Origin: Ferruginibacter sp.
GTDB lineage: Bacteria > Bacteroidota > Bacteroidia > Chitinophagales > Chitinophagaceae
Assembly: GCA_025352695.1 (NCBI GenBank)
Contig: JANXSK010000044.1
Location: forward strand, 1-64,000
DNA: 64,000 bases
Direction of reading: 5' to 3'
The translations under genes and the position numbers were made by a program. Shown piece by piece: positions 28,997 to 39,575 of this stretch (positions are counted from its first letter, which is position 1; every line of letters begins with the position of its first letter). Below the pieces are notes generated by a model, which had not been told where the DNA came from, did not search any database, and saw nothing but the letters and a program-made list of their open reading frames with translations.

Positions 28997-29584
28997 GTGA
29001 AGAACTCGTTCATCATCCTGGCATTATTGCTATTTGCCGGATGTAAAAAAGATGCAGTTAAAATTTCTTCTGACTCCTCATTAACTGATCCCTTGTATAC
29101 AAAATATAGCATTTCAGTAGGAGAACATTATTGTGATAAAACTACTATCAAAGCTTTTGCAGGTACGCATATCAACTTTAATGTAAAATTCGACAGCACT
29201 GCCATCTACAAAACAATAGATCCTATTAACCAATATGACATCAATAAATTGTATGGGTTTTCTGAAGGTATCGATAATCATCTTAACAGCGCAAGGATTG
29301 GTTGGAGCTGGAACAAGAATGCCCTTCGGTTATATGCCTATGTATACGCTGACGGTATAAGAAATTTTAAAGAGATTTCAACTGTTGCAATCGGAGCCGT
29401 AATTTGCATTACTATCAGCATTTCTGAAAAGGAATATATTTTTTCTGTAGGTGGAAAAAAACTTTCATTACCCCGGGCATTAGATGAAACAACGGTATCA
29501 GGCTACTGGCAATATCCCTATTTTGGCGGAGATGAAACGGCGCCGCACAACACGTATATTTATATTCTTGACACACAAAATTAA
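28997..29584 (+). CDS. lipoprotein of unknown function
   Basis: Beginning with GTG, the 195-residue protein has a lipoprotein signal with lipobox LFAGC at residues 12-16. The mature part has many aromatic residues, including DPINQYDINKLYGFSEG, NSARIGWSWNKNALRLYAY and YWQYPYFGGDETAPHN. This pattern recurs in a Bacteroidota lipoprotein family without assigned function. It is likely a beta-sandwich binding protein on the membrane surface. It stands alone, 132 bp before the PIG-L gene. Confidence 0.75.
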   Translation: MKNSFIILALLLFAGCKKDAVKISSDSSLTDPLYTKYSISVGEHYCDKTTIKAFAGTHINFNVKFDSTAIYKTIDPINQYDINKLYGFSEGIDNHLNSARIGWSWNKNALRLYAYVYADGIRNFKEISTVAIGAVICITISISEKEYIFSVGGKKLSLPRALDETTVSGYWQYPYFGGDETAPHNTYIYILDTQN

Positions 29585-29716
29585 AGCTGTCTAAAAAATG
29601 GAAATGTAATTGTGAAAAATGATTTTCTTCCTTTTTTAGGCTTTACCTTCTCTCTTAAATCGTACACATACATTTCATCGAATTAGCCTAATTTCAATGG
29701 TATAAATTATTAACAG

Positions 29717-32449
29717 ATGAAATTTCTACAATGGCAATTTTCCCCTTTTTTTAAGGTACTTATTTGCATCTTCATTGCAAGCAATTTTTTTCCTTTTTAT
29801 AGTTTGGAAATATCAGCACAATTAAATCCGCAGGCTTTGTATAAAGTGTTAACGCTATCAGGCGAAAAGCAAGGCGCAAGAGATTTACCACAAGACCATG
29901 GAGCAATAGGCATTTATCAAAAACTTTTAAAGCTTACCACTACAGCAAGTGCGTTGCATACACAGGCACATCCTGATGATGAGGCGGCTGACTTATTAAC
30001 TTTTTTAAGCCGGGGCACTGGTGTCCGTACAGCTTTATTATCATTAAACAGGGGAGAAAGTGGCGGTAATGTTTTGGGAGAAGAGTCTTTTGATAATTTA
30101 GGTTTGTTGCGCACAGAAGAATTTTTACTAGCAGCCAGTTATTATGGATTAGACGATTTGTATTTTACCAAACTTATTGATTATGGATTTTCCAAACGGG
30201 TCGAAGAAGCCTATGATAAGTGGGGTAAGCAACATGTATTAAACGAAATGGTGAGGGTTATCCGCATAAACAGGCCGTTGGTAATTATTTCACGTTTTTA
30301 TGGAACACAACGAGACGGACATGGCAATCACCAGGCTGCAGGTGAAATGAGTCAGCAGGCGTTCTTGCTGGCGGGCGACCCAACTGCTTTTCCTGAGCAA
30401 ATTACTAAAGAAGGATTAAGGCCATGGAAGGCGCTTAAATTTTATCGGGGAGGTATTACCGAAGAGGAGCATTGGAATATGCAATTGAATACAGGAGTGT
30501 ATAGCCCCTGGATAGGACAATCGTACAAAAATTTTTCAATGCTTGGTTACAGCTTTCACCGGTCGCAGTTTGGTGGCCAGGTGAATGAGATAAATGGAGC
30601 TTCCTTACAATATTATGAACATCTGGAAGGCGACAAAAAAAATGATCAAAAAGAAAATAGTTTTTTTGAAGGGATAGATACTTCTATCACCGGAATTTTT
30701 AAAATTACGGGAGAAAAAATCCCAATCGGCGTTATGCCATTACTTACAGGTGTCGCCAAAGAAATTGAGCATACTATTTCCGTATTTCAGCTTAATAATC
30801 CTGCGGCTATTATTCCGTTTCTTACCAATGGGCTAACTAAAGTGCGTTCCATACTTAAGTTACTAACCAATCAGCCGGAAGCGCTGTTTCTATTACAAGT
30901 TAAAGAGCAGCAGTTTATGCATGCCATCAATGCAGTATTAAATGTTCGCCTGCAAGCCATAGCAGTACCAAGCACTACCAATGCAATTAGAAACTTTTAT
31001 GAACCGCTACCAACGATGGAATTTGCTGTTGCAGGTAAACTTTTTAAAGTAGAAACAGCATTTGTAAATAATAGTCCTGTTTCTATTGAACCAAAAAATA
31101 TTCACTTGATTGCGCCAGCCAACTGGATAATAGAATCCAATCGGCAAAATCTAACATCCTTGCAATCCAATAAGAAAATTGAGCAGGTTTACAGCGTAAT
31201 TGTTCCCGAAAATGGGGATTATTCGCAGCCCTATTTTTTCAGGAATTCATTGGAGGAAAATCAGTACCAGTTTAAAGATAAGCAGTATGAAAATTTACCC
31301 TGGGGTGCACCTGCAATGAAAATTTCGACTACCTACTCCATCAATAATGAGCTGGTGGAAATACAATCGCCGGTGCTGGTTAGGCAGCCTAATTTGCCTT
31401 ATGGCTACGATATGTATTCACTAAAAGTTGCACCAGCCATTGCTGTAAATATGCAATTGCGACGGAGCGTAATTCCTGTAAATAATAAAACGAAAAGTTT
31501 TGTTGCCCAAGTGGAATTGATAAACAATTTCGACAGCACTATCAAAGGTAATCTTACAATGAAAGTTCCTGATGGGTGGAAAGTGGAGCCACAAAAAATA
31601 CCTTTTGCATTTAGCAGGGCCGGAGAGAAAAGTAACTTCACCTTAAAAATTTTAATACCTGCCATAACAAAAAAAAGCTACATGATTCATGCTATCGCAA
31701 CTGCTAACAATATAGTGTACACGCAGGGATACGATTTGATCAGCCACCGGGATCTTGATCAAACTATTTTGTATCATCCAGCCGTTTGCACTATAAAAGG
31801 TATTAACGTAAATGTACCTGCTGGTATCCGGATTGGGTATGTGATGGGTGTTGGAGATGAAGTGCCACATGGCCTTGAACAATTGGGTGCGACAGTAAAA
31901 TTGCTGACTCCAAATGATCTTGCATTTGCAAGGTTAGCTCAATACGATGTAATAATGATCGGCACAAGAGCGTATGCAGTGCGGCAGGATTTAAATACCT
32001 ATAACCAGCGGTTACTGAATTATGCAAAAGCTGGGGGTCATTTATTGGTGCTGTTTCAAACGCCTGAATTTATTCCTAATCTGATGGCTCCTTTTCCTGC
32101 TGAATTGCCTGATAATTCGGAAGAAGTTTCCGAGGAAGATGCGCCCATTAACTTACTAGACGTTCATCACCGGGTGTTAAATTATCCAAATAAAATTACA
32201 GTAGCTGATTTTGGGAATTGGGTAGAGCAACGGGGATCTAAATTTTTTTCAACATGGGATACGGCTTATGTCCCCATTATTTCAAGTTATGATAAAGGGC
32301 AGGCTCCACAAAGCGGCGGATGGCTGATGGCTAAATACGGTAAAGGAAATTATACATACTGCGCTTACTCATTTCACCGACAACTGCCTGCAGGGGTTGA
32401 AGGCGCTTATCGCATCATGGCAAATTTAATTTCTTATGGGAAAAAATAG
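29717..32449 (+). CDS. exported PIG-L family deacetylase with C-terminal GATase-like domain
   Basis: The 910-residue protein has a signal-anchor, then a PIG-L/LmbE zinc deacetylase domain: the metal motif AHPDDE at residues 84-89, SLNRGESGGNV, and RDGHGNHQAAGEM with the second metal His. The middle (about 430-690) resembles Ig-like modules. The last 200 residues (RIGYVMGVGDEVPHGLEQLG, YDVIMIGTRAYA, LLNYAKAGGHLLVLFQT) form a class-I glutamine-amidotransferase-like fold without an obvious catalytic Cys. PIG-L enzymes remove acetyl groups from N-acetylglucosamine-type substrates; here it is likely envelope-exposed. Confidence 0.9.
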   Translation: MKFLQWQFSPFFKVLICIFIASNFFPFYSLEISAQLNPQALYKVLTLSGEKQGARDLPQDHGAIGIYQKLLKLTTTASALHTQAHPDDEAADLLTFLSRGTGVRTALLSLNRGESGGNVLGEESFDNLGLLRTEEFLLAASYYGLDDLYFTKLIDYGFSKRVEEAYDKWGKQHVLNEMVRVIRINRPLVIISRFYGTQRDGHGNHQAAGEMSQQAFLLAGDPTAFPEQITKEGLRPWKALKFYRGGITEEEHWNMQLNTGVYSPWIGQSYKNFSMLGYSFHRSQFGGQVNEINGASLQYYEHLEGDKKNDQKENSFFEGIDTSITGIFKITGEKIPIGVMPLLTGVAKEIEHTISVFQLNNPAAIIPFLTNGLTKVRSILKLLTNQPEALFLLQVKEQQFMHAINAVLNVRLQAIAVPSTTNAIRNFYEPLPTMEFAVAGKLFKVETAFVNNSPVSIEPKNIHLIAPANWIIESNRQNLTSLQSNKKIEQVYSVIVPENGDYSQPYFFRNSLEENQYQFKDKQYENLPWGAPAMKISTTYSINNELVEIQSPVLVRQPNLPYGYDMYSLKVAPAIAVNMQLRRSVIPVNNKTKSFVAQVELINNFDSTIKGNLTMKVPDGWKVEPQKIPFAFSRAGEKSNFTLKILIPAITKKSYMIHAIATANNIVYTQGYDLISHRDLDQTILYHPAVCTIKGINVNVPAGIRIGYVMGVGDEVPHGLEQLGATVKLLTPNDLAFARLAQYDVIMIGTRAYAVRQDLNTYNQRLLNYAKAGGHLLVLFQTPEFIPNLMAPFPAELPDNSEEVSEEDAPINLLDVHHRVLNYPNKITVADFGNWVEQRGSKFFSTWDTAYVPIISSYDKGQAPQSGGWLMAKYGKGNYTYCAYSFHRQLPAGVEGAYRIMANLISYGKK

Positions 32450-32659
32450 GCTAAATCATTTATCGTAAGCTGCCTTTACCGGAATATAAACCCTTGAACT
32501 TTTAATTATAAAATCACCTCATTTTATTGCCCTATAAATTTTAAAAAAACGTTGTTATTAACTTATTATATAAGAAATCAATAACAGCAAATCTTCGTTA
32601 TATTTACAATATATAAGCTTACATCCGTTTTTTAAAACAAAATTTTAAAAATTACCATT

Positions 32660-33145
32660 ATGAAATATTCAATGTTACTAATAATAATTGTAGCTGTTAT
32701 AGTGTTCTCTTGTAACAATGAATCAAAAAAATCTACTGAAGAAGCTACCATGGCGGATACAACTAAATCTATAGAAAACAAGATAATGATTCCTCAATCT
32801 ACCTGTTACATGTCTGTAACTGGTAAAGACACTTTTAATTTAAAATTAGAAAAATTTCCCAACGTAGTTACAGGTACCCTTTCGTATAATTTTTATGAAA
32901 AGGATGATAACAATGGTACGATTGATGGATTGTTAAACGGCGATACACTAACAGCAAACTATACGTTTAAATCTGAAGGTAAATCATCCATTAGGCAAGT
33001 GGCTTTTTTAATAACAGATAGCAGCGTAATTGAAGGGTTTGCACCAATGGAAAAAAAAGAGGATAAAATGATGTTTAAAGAATTGAAAGAAATCAATTTT
33101 AAAAGTGGAACTAAATTTATTAAAATACAATGCCCTATACAATAA
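32660..33145 (+). CDS. small lipoprotein of unknown function
   Basis: The 161-residue product has a hydrophobic signal with a lipobox-like IVFSC at residues 14-18, then a polar Ser/Thr/Glu linker. The mature domain contains YMSVTGKDTFNLKLEKFPN, VVTGTLSYNFYEKDDNNGTIDGL and a KFIKIQCPI end. This layout occurs in short Bacteroidota lipoproteins of unknown role. No catalytic residues are evident. Confidence 0.75.
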   Translation: MKYSMLLIIIVAVIVFSCNNESKKSTEEATMADTTKSIENKIMIPQSTCYMSVTGKDTFNLKLEKFPNVVTGTLSYNFYEKDDNNGTIDGLLNGDTLTANYTFKSEGKSSIRQVAFLITDSSVIEGFAPMEKKEDKMMFKELKEINFKSGTKFIKIQCPIQ

Positions 33146-33231
33146 TTACTTATCATCAAAATTATCGTAATACGGAATAATTTTAAATCTTACTGCTAAT
33201 AGCATGCACCTATTTTTATCAAAACATATTT

Positions 33232-34149
33232 ATGAAGTGTAATCGTTCAGGGAACAAATTGTTTGTAATAGCCTTCGTATTAATAATCTTTCCAACCCTT
33301 TGCATAAACGCACAGGATACTACAAAGGGAGGATTTTTACAAAATAGTAAAACAATGAATCAACGATGGGAATTGGGTGCTGTTAATCACAAGGGCCTAT
33401 TTCTGATTACATCTTATCGGCCGGTATATGTAACAGCCGGCAGATTGTCTAACGATCCTAATGAACAACCAACGAGTGAAAATCTTTTTTATTCTCTCCC
33501 GTTTAAAGTGCCATATAACAATTACGAAGCTAAATTTCAATTAAGTTTTAAAACCAAAGTAGCTACAAATTTATTCTGGGGTGCCGGAGATGTATGGGTA
33601 GCTTATGCGCAAAAAGCGCATTGGTAATTGTACAATGAAAAATTGTCACGGCGTTTCAGAGAATTAAATTATGAGCGGGAAGTAATATTGAATTTTGCCA
33701 CCAACTATAAGTTATTTGGGCTTAGAGGACGGATGTTGAGTATTGTATTTAATCACCAGTCAAATGGTAAAGTATTGTCGCTATCAAGGAGCTGGAATCG
33801 GGTGATACTGCAGACTGGTTTCGAAAGCAAGAACTGGCAAGTTTTCCTTCGGCCATGGTTAAGGTTGAAAGATGCAGATGATGAAAATCCTGCAATTGAA
33901 GATTATACAGGCCGTGCGGAAGCGGTGGTAATTTATAATCCGGGCAAACATCAACTCTCTGTGGTTATAACTCATTCATTAAGGGTTAAAAATGGGGGTA
34001 GAGGAAGTATTCAATTAAGCTGGGTATTTCCTGTAATCAAGAATTTTAGAGGTCAGTTTCAGGTATCGGATGGATATGGTGAAACCTTAATGGATTACAA
34101 TCATCGTCAAACTACATTTGGTTTAAGTGTATCATTGGTTGAATGGTAA
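33232..34149 (+). pseudogene. pldA: outer-membrane phospholipase A1 (OMPLA/PldA) split by in-frame TAA
   Basis: The 131-codon first part has a signal and YRPVYVTAG, LPFKVPYNNYEAKFQLSFK. It stops at TAA 33625-33627. The same frame continues for 173 codons with the whole OMPLA active site: NHQSNGKVLSLSRSWNR (catalytic His and Ser) and LRLKDADDENPAIEDYTGR. The stop falls in the family sequence AHWQLYN, where CAA (Gln) has become TAA. Without suppression the encoded enzyme is inactive because all catalytic residues lie after the stop. The codon before and after show no other damage, so the mutation, or an assembly error, is recent. Confidence 0.87.
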
Positions 34150-34263
34150 TCTTTAGCTACTTTCTCCAAACATTTTAAAATTCTACTTGTTTATTTCTCT
34201 CTGATCTTTTGAATCCACCGAAAAGTTACTCAATTTTTAAATAACAATTTTAATAACAGATTT

Positions 34264-36062
34264 ATGAAAACAGTACTCATCTATTTTATTTTTTTTATAC
34301 TATCGTTATCTTTTTTAAATGCTCAACAATTAAAGCCTGGCTTTGACAAAGAAGAGTATCGTCAACTGATGTTGATATCAGCAAGAACGACTGCAAATGA
34401 GAATTATGCAAAGGATTTTGAACTTCCAAAAGAATATCTAATGATTTATCGGTCTTCTACCATGGGGTTAGATAATTTATGGGATCTGTGGACTGCTAAT
34501 AATAATACAGCAGTAATCAGCATACGAGGAACCACAGAAAAAGCGGAAAGCTGGCTGGCCAATTTTTATGCGGCGATGGTACCGGCAAAAGGTAAAATAA
34601 GAATAAACGAAAAGGAAGAATTTAGTTATCAACTTGCAGCCAACCCTAAAGCAGCAGTGCATGTAGGATGGTTGTTAAGTACTGCTTATTTATCCAAAGA
34701 TATGTTGCCGAAAATAAAGGAATTGTACAGTAAGGGCACAAAAGAATTTATAATAATAGGTCATAGCCAGGGAGGTGCTATTTCTTTTTTATTAACTTCT
34801 TATTTAAACAATCTGCAAAAAATGAATGAGCTGCCTGCAGATATTCGTTTTAAAACTTATTGCAGCGCAGCACCTAAGCCAGGTAACCTTTACTATGCGT
34901 ATAGTATGAAGCAATGACTCAGGGCGGCTGGGGTTTTAATGTGGTAAACGCTGCCGACTGGGTTCCCGAAGTGCCATTTTCCATTCAAACAATGGATGAT
35001 TTTAATTCACCTAATCCGTTTGAAGGAGCAAAAGATATGATTAACAAACAAGGCGTTATTAATAGGATAGCTTTGAAGTATGCCTATAACCAGTTAGATA
35101 AACCAACAAGGAAAGCACAACGTAATTTTCAAAAATACCTGGGCGGTATGACTTCTAAAATGGTAAGTAAAAATATACCTGGTTTTACCCCACCTAATTA
35201 TTATAACAGCAACCATTATGTAAGAACAGGCACAACGATTGTTTTGTTACCCGACGAAGAATACTATAAAAAATTCAGCAGCGATACTGCAGGTATTTTT
35301 GTGCATCATCTACATATACCATATCTTTTTTTATTGAATAAACTACCTGCAACAATCGATAACAGCGCTAAAGTGGCCGGTGTTATGTACACACCAAGCA
35401 AGATTGATTTGGACGCAGCAAAAGCAAGAACAAAGCCATTGGTTGCCAAGCGCATGTTTTTGCATGCAGCATTTGGGTTTCAGTTCCCAAATTTTGACAA
35501 CTTGAATCAGCAACTTGCTTCAGCTGGATTTATGAAATTTAATAAGACTTATTTTTCCAGAGGCGCAGGATTATTTACTGTGTTTCCTCAAATAAGGCTT
35601 GCTACTTTACTTAATTATCAAACCTACACAGCAACAAAAAATGAAGGCAATGCCGAAAATTCTTTACGAGGTACAACTGTTGGGACTTCTTTAGGATATT
35701 CTTTACTAAGGTCATCTACCACCTTTATTATACCTTTTGCTAGTATTAGCTACTCTTGGTTTGGCGCAACAATTTCAAAAAGTACCGTTGGGACTGAAAA
35801 TTTTGATAGCTATTTAAACAGCACAGCCAACCAGCAGCACATCAATTACAATAGCTTCGCAAGTAATATTGGGTTACATGTTTCTTTTATGCCCTTTTTA
35901 AATAGTAAGATTGGAAAAAATACTGTTATGGGTTTTAAAGCAGGTTACATTTCGCCCATTGGGAATACTACCTGGAAAACAAATAATGCAAAATTAGATA
36001 ATGGCCCTAAAACAAATACACAGGGATTGTATGCAAATTTTATAATAGGAACAGCACTTTGA
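34264..36062 (+). pseudogene. class-3 lipase fused to outer-membrane beta-barrel, broken by a 1-nt frameshift
   Basis: The first frame (34264-34917) has a signal peptide (to LNAQQ) and a lipase_3 domain with nucleophile elbow IIGHSQGG (Ser168) and CSAAPKPGN. It ends YSMKQ-stop. A second frame (34914-36062) carries straight on with GGWGFNVVNAADWVPEVPFS, the family sequence after CSAAPKPGN. Inserting one T after 34903 would restore AYSYEAMTQGGW. The last 200 residues of the second frame (AFGFQFPNFDNLNQQ to LYANFIIGTAL) look like an outer-membrane beta-barrel. The break is either a real 1-nt deletion or a sequencing error. Confidence 0.8.
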
Positions 36063-36450
36063 TGGAAGGGATATAGTGCGCTGGAGGCTTTTCTTTTATC
36101 GGTTTTTGACTGTTAGGTATTTTTAAAGATTGAACTGAAGCAAGGTCATAAAGTTAATTTTAAATTCTTAATTTGATGGCCTTGCTCACGGTATAAAAGA
36201 CTTACCATTGCATCCAAAAAACGCTTAAAACTGGAGTAGCAACTTTTAGACATTGTGCAAAAGCGATGCGCCAGATGAGTAATTTAGAATAAATTTGGCG
36301 CACATAAAATAAAATGTATTGTTATATAATTTATACTTTAATAGAGTCTTTAAAAGCGGTCCTATAAAAGTGGATGATCCTCCGCTGGGTAGAAACTTAT
36401 AACAATGCTTAATTTAAAAACTACGGTAAAAAACTCAAAATAATACAGCA
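36063..36450. other. intergenic region with two hairpin-like repeats
   Basis: The gap holds two inverted repeats without T-runs: agcaaggtcat/atggccttgct at about 36138-36186 and tgcgcca/tggcgca at 36267-36302. Neither matches an RNA family that I recognise. No ORF was called. Confidence 0.35.
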
Positions 36451-36672
36451 CTAAATCCTCAACACTTCCTTTAATTTAGTATAGCCAGCCTAACTTAAAG
36501 GCAGGCGTGCATCAGTGCTAAGTAATACAATATGGCTCTCTTTTTCGTGCTGTTCATTATGGGTAATAAGTGCAGGGTTAATGAGGTAAGTGCGATGGAT
36601 GCGGATTAAATTCTGCGGCGGTAAACTGTCTTCAAAATACTGCATTGTTTTCTTTTTTTTAAAAACTGCCAA
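36451..36672 (-). pseudogene. remnant of a LytTR-family response regulator DNA-binding domain
   Basis: The frame encodes the end of a LytTR domain: MQYFEDSLPPQNLIRIHRTY, LINPALITHN, ESHIVLLSTDARLPLS. A TAG at 36490-36492 interrupts it. The same frame continues AGYTKLKEVLRI to a normal stop at 36451-36453, as in intact LytTR proteins. The receiver domain and first half of the LytTR domain are missing; instead the frame abuts the LiaI-like gene remnant. It is a truncated, non-functional gene. Confidence 0.72.
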
Positions 36673-36981
36673 TTTGTTTTGGCTGGCCTCAGGATAAAAA
36701 GTACTCCAATGCTTATGATATTGAGCGGCCAGAAAAAGAGCTCAAGTGCTAAATGGGGAATACACTCGTTTACTAAAAAAAACTTCCCACAGCGATTAGT
36801 ATAAACCACGAATTATTTTAAAAATTGTGTTTAAAGCCGGAATAAATACCAACAAGTATCAAAATCATGGGCTAGGAAAATAACCTGACTGGTAAAAAAA
36901 ATCCATATTTCGCAATAATAAAAATGCACCTACTCCTACCAATATTAATCTACCTGCAATCCTGCTATCTTCGTTGTTCAT
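36660..36981 (-). pseudogene. frameshifted remnant of LiaI/DUF5668-like membrane protein
   Basis: Starting at ATG 36981 the sequence reads MNNEDSRIAGRLILVGVGAF, LLLRNMDFFYQSGYFPSP. It then switches frame to PMILILVGIYSGFKHNF, NNSWFILIAVGSFF, and again to LVNECIPHLALELFFWPLN, IISIGVLFILRPAKTNW. This is the layout of the LiaF transmembrane/DUF5668 family (several hydrophobic segments, ...FWPLIIIGIGVLFILRP). At least two frameshifts and internal stops break it. Its end runs directly into the truncated LytTR frame, so a deletion probably joined the two. Confidence 0.68.
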
Positions 36982-37279
36982 AAAATTTTTGTTCTATTCC
37001 ATAGTGGTTAATTTTTATAACACAAATGTATAAGTATGCAAGTAGGCGTAAAAACGGATTTAGGTATTTGTAGGATGATTGGCAGTTAAAATTATTGTAT
37101 TAATAAATCTCAGTTAGTGAATAGGTAAGATATTAAAATTGTGAGTAAAAAATTCCACAAACTATTTATGAAAATAAATATTATTAAGAGCTAAAATTTT
37201 GGCACATATTTTATCTTGTTTATTACATTAGAAAAAATTAGTAATAAATCCATATTTTAAACACCTTTTTTAGCAAATT

Positions 37280-38395
37280 ATGATAAACAATATTAAAAGG
37301 GTATCCTATTCTCAAAAGTTGAGTTACCAGCTTTTAATGATCTTACTTATTGGAATTTTTATTTATCTTGGTCAGGGGGTGTTGGTACCTATATATTTTT
37401 CTATCCTTTTATCAATCTTGCTACTACCCATTACAAACTTTTTAGAAAAATGTTATTTCCCATCAACACTGGCTAATTTTATTGCGGTAATTTTTGCGCT
37501 TGCTTTAATTGCAGGAATAATATATTTTCTTTCATCTCAGATGGCTGTCTTTTTAAAAGATGTCACTTCTATACGGGAGCATTTAACTGAACATATTGCT
37601 ACTTTGCAAAACTGGGTACAGCAAAAGCTTCATATCAGCACAGCACAACAAAAGGTTATTTTTGATAATGCCAGTGAAGGGGTTAAGCATTCAGGTGGGC
37701 AATACATAGGTCAAACTTTTCTTACAGTATCAGAAACTGTTGTTCTTGTTATTTTAGTCGCAATTTATTCTTTTTTGATATTGTGCTACCGGCATTTAAT
37801 AAAAAGATTTTTATTTGCAGTTTTTAGTAGCCAGCATAAAGAAAGTATTCAACAGGTAGTGGTTGAATCAAAACAAATTATTCAGAAATATATGACGGGG
37901 TTATTAATTGAAATGGCAATAGTAGCTATTTGTAATTCTATTCTCTTATTTGTAATAGGCGTTAAGTATGCAATTTTTTTGGGTGTATTTGCAGCCATAC
38001 TTAATATTATTCCCTACATAGGTTTATTTACAGGATTAATTTTTACAATATTGGTAACATTGGGTAATTCATCCACTATGAATAATATTATTTGGATAAT
38101 TATAGGAATGGAGACTATTCATTTTTTAGATGCAAATTTTTTGATGACCAAAATAGTTGGATCAAAGGTTAAAATAAATGCCCTGATGACCATTGTGGGT
38201 GTTGTAATAGGCGGTACATTGATTGGCCTGCCAGGAGTTTTTTTGGCGTTGCCAACCATTGCCATTATAAATGTAATATTTGCACAAATAGATACGCTTA
38301 AACCATGGTCTATTTTACTAAGTGATGACCGGGAAAATATCCCTCAAAAAAGAATTTTAAAACACCTACAAAAAATAATGAGTGAAAAAAAATAG
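37280..38395 (+). CDS. AI-2E family transporter/permease
   Basis: The 371-residue protein has the eight-segment layout of the AI-2E/TqsA permease family (UPF0118): two N-terminal hydrophobic pairs, a soluble stretch around 100-150, and the conserved C-terminal YAIFLGVFAAILNIIPYIGL and GLPGVFLALPTIAIIN. Members export autoinducer-2 or act as Na+/H+ antiporters; sequence alone does not decide. It is monocistronic, after a 298-bp AT-rich gap with no clear features. Confidence 0.9.
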   Translation: MINNIKRVSYSQKLSYQLLMILLIGIFIYLGQGVLVPIYFSILLSILLLPITNFLEKCYFPSTLANFIAVIFALALIAGIIYFLSSQMAVFLKDVTSIREHLTEHIATLQNWVQQKLHISTAQQKVIFDNASEGVKHSGGQYIGQTFLTVSETVVLVILVAIYSFLILCYRHLIKRFLFAVFSSQHKESIQQVVVESKQIIQKYMTGLLIEMAIVAICNSILLFVIGVKYAIFLGVFAAILNIIPYIGLFTGLIFTILVTLGNSSTMNNIIWIIIGMETIHFLDANFLMTKIVGSKVKINALMTIVGVVIGGTLIGLPGVFLALPTIAIINVIFAQIDTLKPWSILLSDDRENIPQKRILKHLQKIMSEKK

Positions 38396-38492
38396 CGAAT
38401 GGCACTTTATATACTAATTAAACATAGTTGTAAATTTTAATTTACTTGCAACGTTTACCTTCCATCATTTTTAAATAAAAACGCTGCAAAAT

Positions 38493-39575
38493 TTATGCAA
38501 TAGACTTTAATATTTCCAGTATTGGGGTATCTACTTTTCCAAATAAAGAAACGCCGGCGGCACCATTTTTCATGGCGAGTTCTATGCCAGTTTTTATGTC
38601 TTCCTTACTTTTAAAATCGGATAAATAAAGGCCCGCATACAAGGGGAATTTGCCAGCAATTCCTTTCACGCCTTCGGCTACGGCATCACCAATCCAGCCT
38701 ACACCTTCTTTGTAAAATCCATGATAAATCATTGGGCAAACAGCATCAATATTCCAGTTGGTCCAGTCTTGCCTAACATTTCTTTTTGCTACTTCTGGCG
38801 TGGGAAAAACTGCTGCCGTGATGGGTTTTTTAAATTCATGTGCTACTGCAGACAAACGATTTACCAACCTTGTAATATTATTGTATCGGAACCTGCGCCA
38901 CGATAAATTTTGATCGGGATAAATTACAGATAATGGATCAGTTCCATTTTGTAATCTAAAGTTCTCTCTGCAAACATCGCAATAGCAGTAATCATATTCC
39001 GGCAATTCTTTGGTTTGCTCAATGCCATAGTTATCCCATAAATTTAGTGGCAAAATAACATCGCAATATCTAACATAATCCAGGTGAATACCATCAACAT
39101 ATTCTTTACTCAGTATGTTTTTTACCTGTGTTTCAAGGTACTGGTATACTTCTTCTCTGGAGGGACAAAGCCAGCGGTAATAATCAACATAAGGAGGTTT
39201 GTCTGCACAGGATTCGCCCTTTCTGTTTACGGCATACCATTCTGGATGAGCTGCCAGCAAACCCTTTTCGCCCCGGTTCATGGTCCACATCCACCGGTGA
39301 GCAGCTATTTTATTTTTCTTTGCCAGGCGAAAATGTTTTTCACTATCAGCTTCAAAAAAAATACCCCTAATGCCAGCCTCATGGTAAGATGCATACAAAG
39401 CATCCACGTCAGTATCCATATCAGTTGGGTTGGGATTAATCCATACCCAATGCTTCCATTTTTTTTTATTCTTTTTTAAAAAATCATTCTTGCTGGCAGA
39501 TGCACCAAGAGGTAATTGTGTACCAGCCAAACCCGCTATTAGTACTGATTTTAAAAACTGTCTTTTGCTGATCAT
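38493..39575 (-). CDS. putative glycoside hydrolase-like (GHL10-type) exported protein
   Basis: This 360-residue protein starts with a Tat-like signal (MISKRQFLKSVLIAGLAGTQ). It has a TIM-barrel layout resembling family-10-like putative glycosidases: WVWINPNPTDMD, GIRGIFFEADSE, KEYVDGIHLDYVRYCD (likely acidic active-site residues), DYCYCDVCRENF and VCPMIYHGFYKEGVGWIG. Its start codon overlaps the end of the CBM9-like gene by 4 bp (ATGA), so both are translated from one mRNA. The substrate is unknown, presumably an extracellular polysaccharide. Confidence 0.83.
   Translation of the reverse strand: MISKRQFLKSVLIAGLAGTQLPLGASASKNDFLKKNKKKWKHWVWINPNPTDMDTDVDALYASYHEAGIRGIFFEADSEKHFRLAKKNKIAAHRWMWTMNRGEKGLLAAHPEWYAVNRKGESCADKPPYVDYYRWLCPSREEVYQYLETQVKNILSKEYVDGIHLDYVRYCDVILPLNLWDNYGIEQTKELPEYDYCYCDVCRENFRLQNGTDPLSVIYPDQNLSWRRFRYNNITRLVNRLSAVAHEFKKPITAAVFPTPEVAKRNVRQDWTNWNIDAVCPMIYHGFYKEGVGWIGDAVAEGVKGIAGKFPLYAGLYLSDFKSKEDIKTGIELAMKNGAAGVSLFGKVDTPILEILKSIA

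Noticed and set aside
36138-36188. Hairpin after the lipase gene as a terminator
   Set aside because: The arms contain mismatches and no T-run follows, so it cannot be called a terminator.
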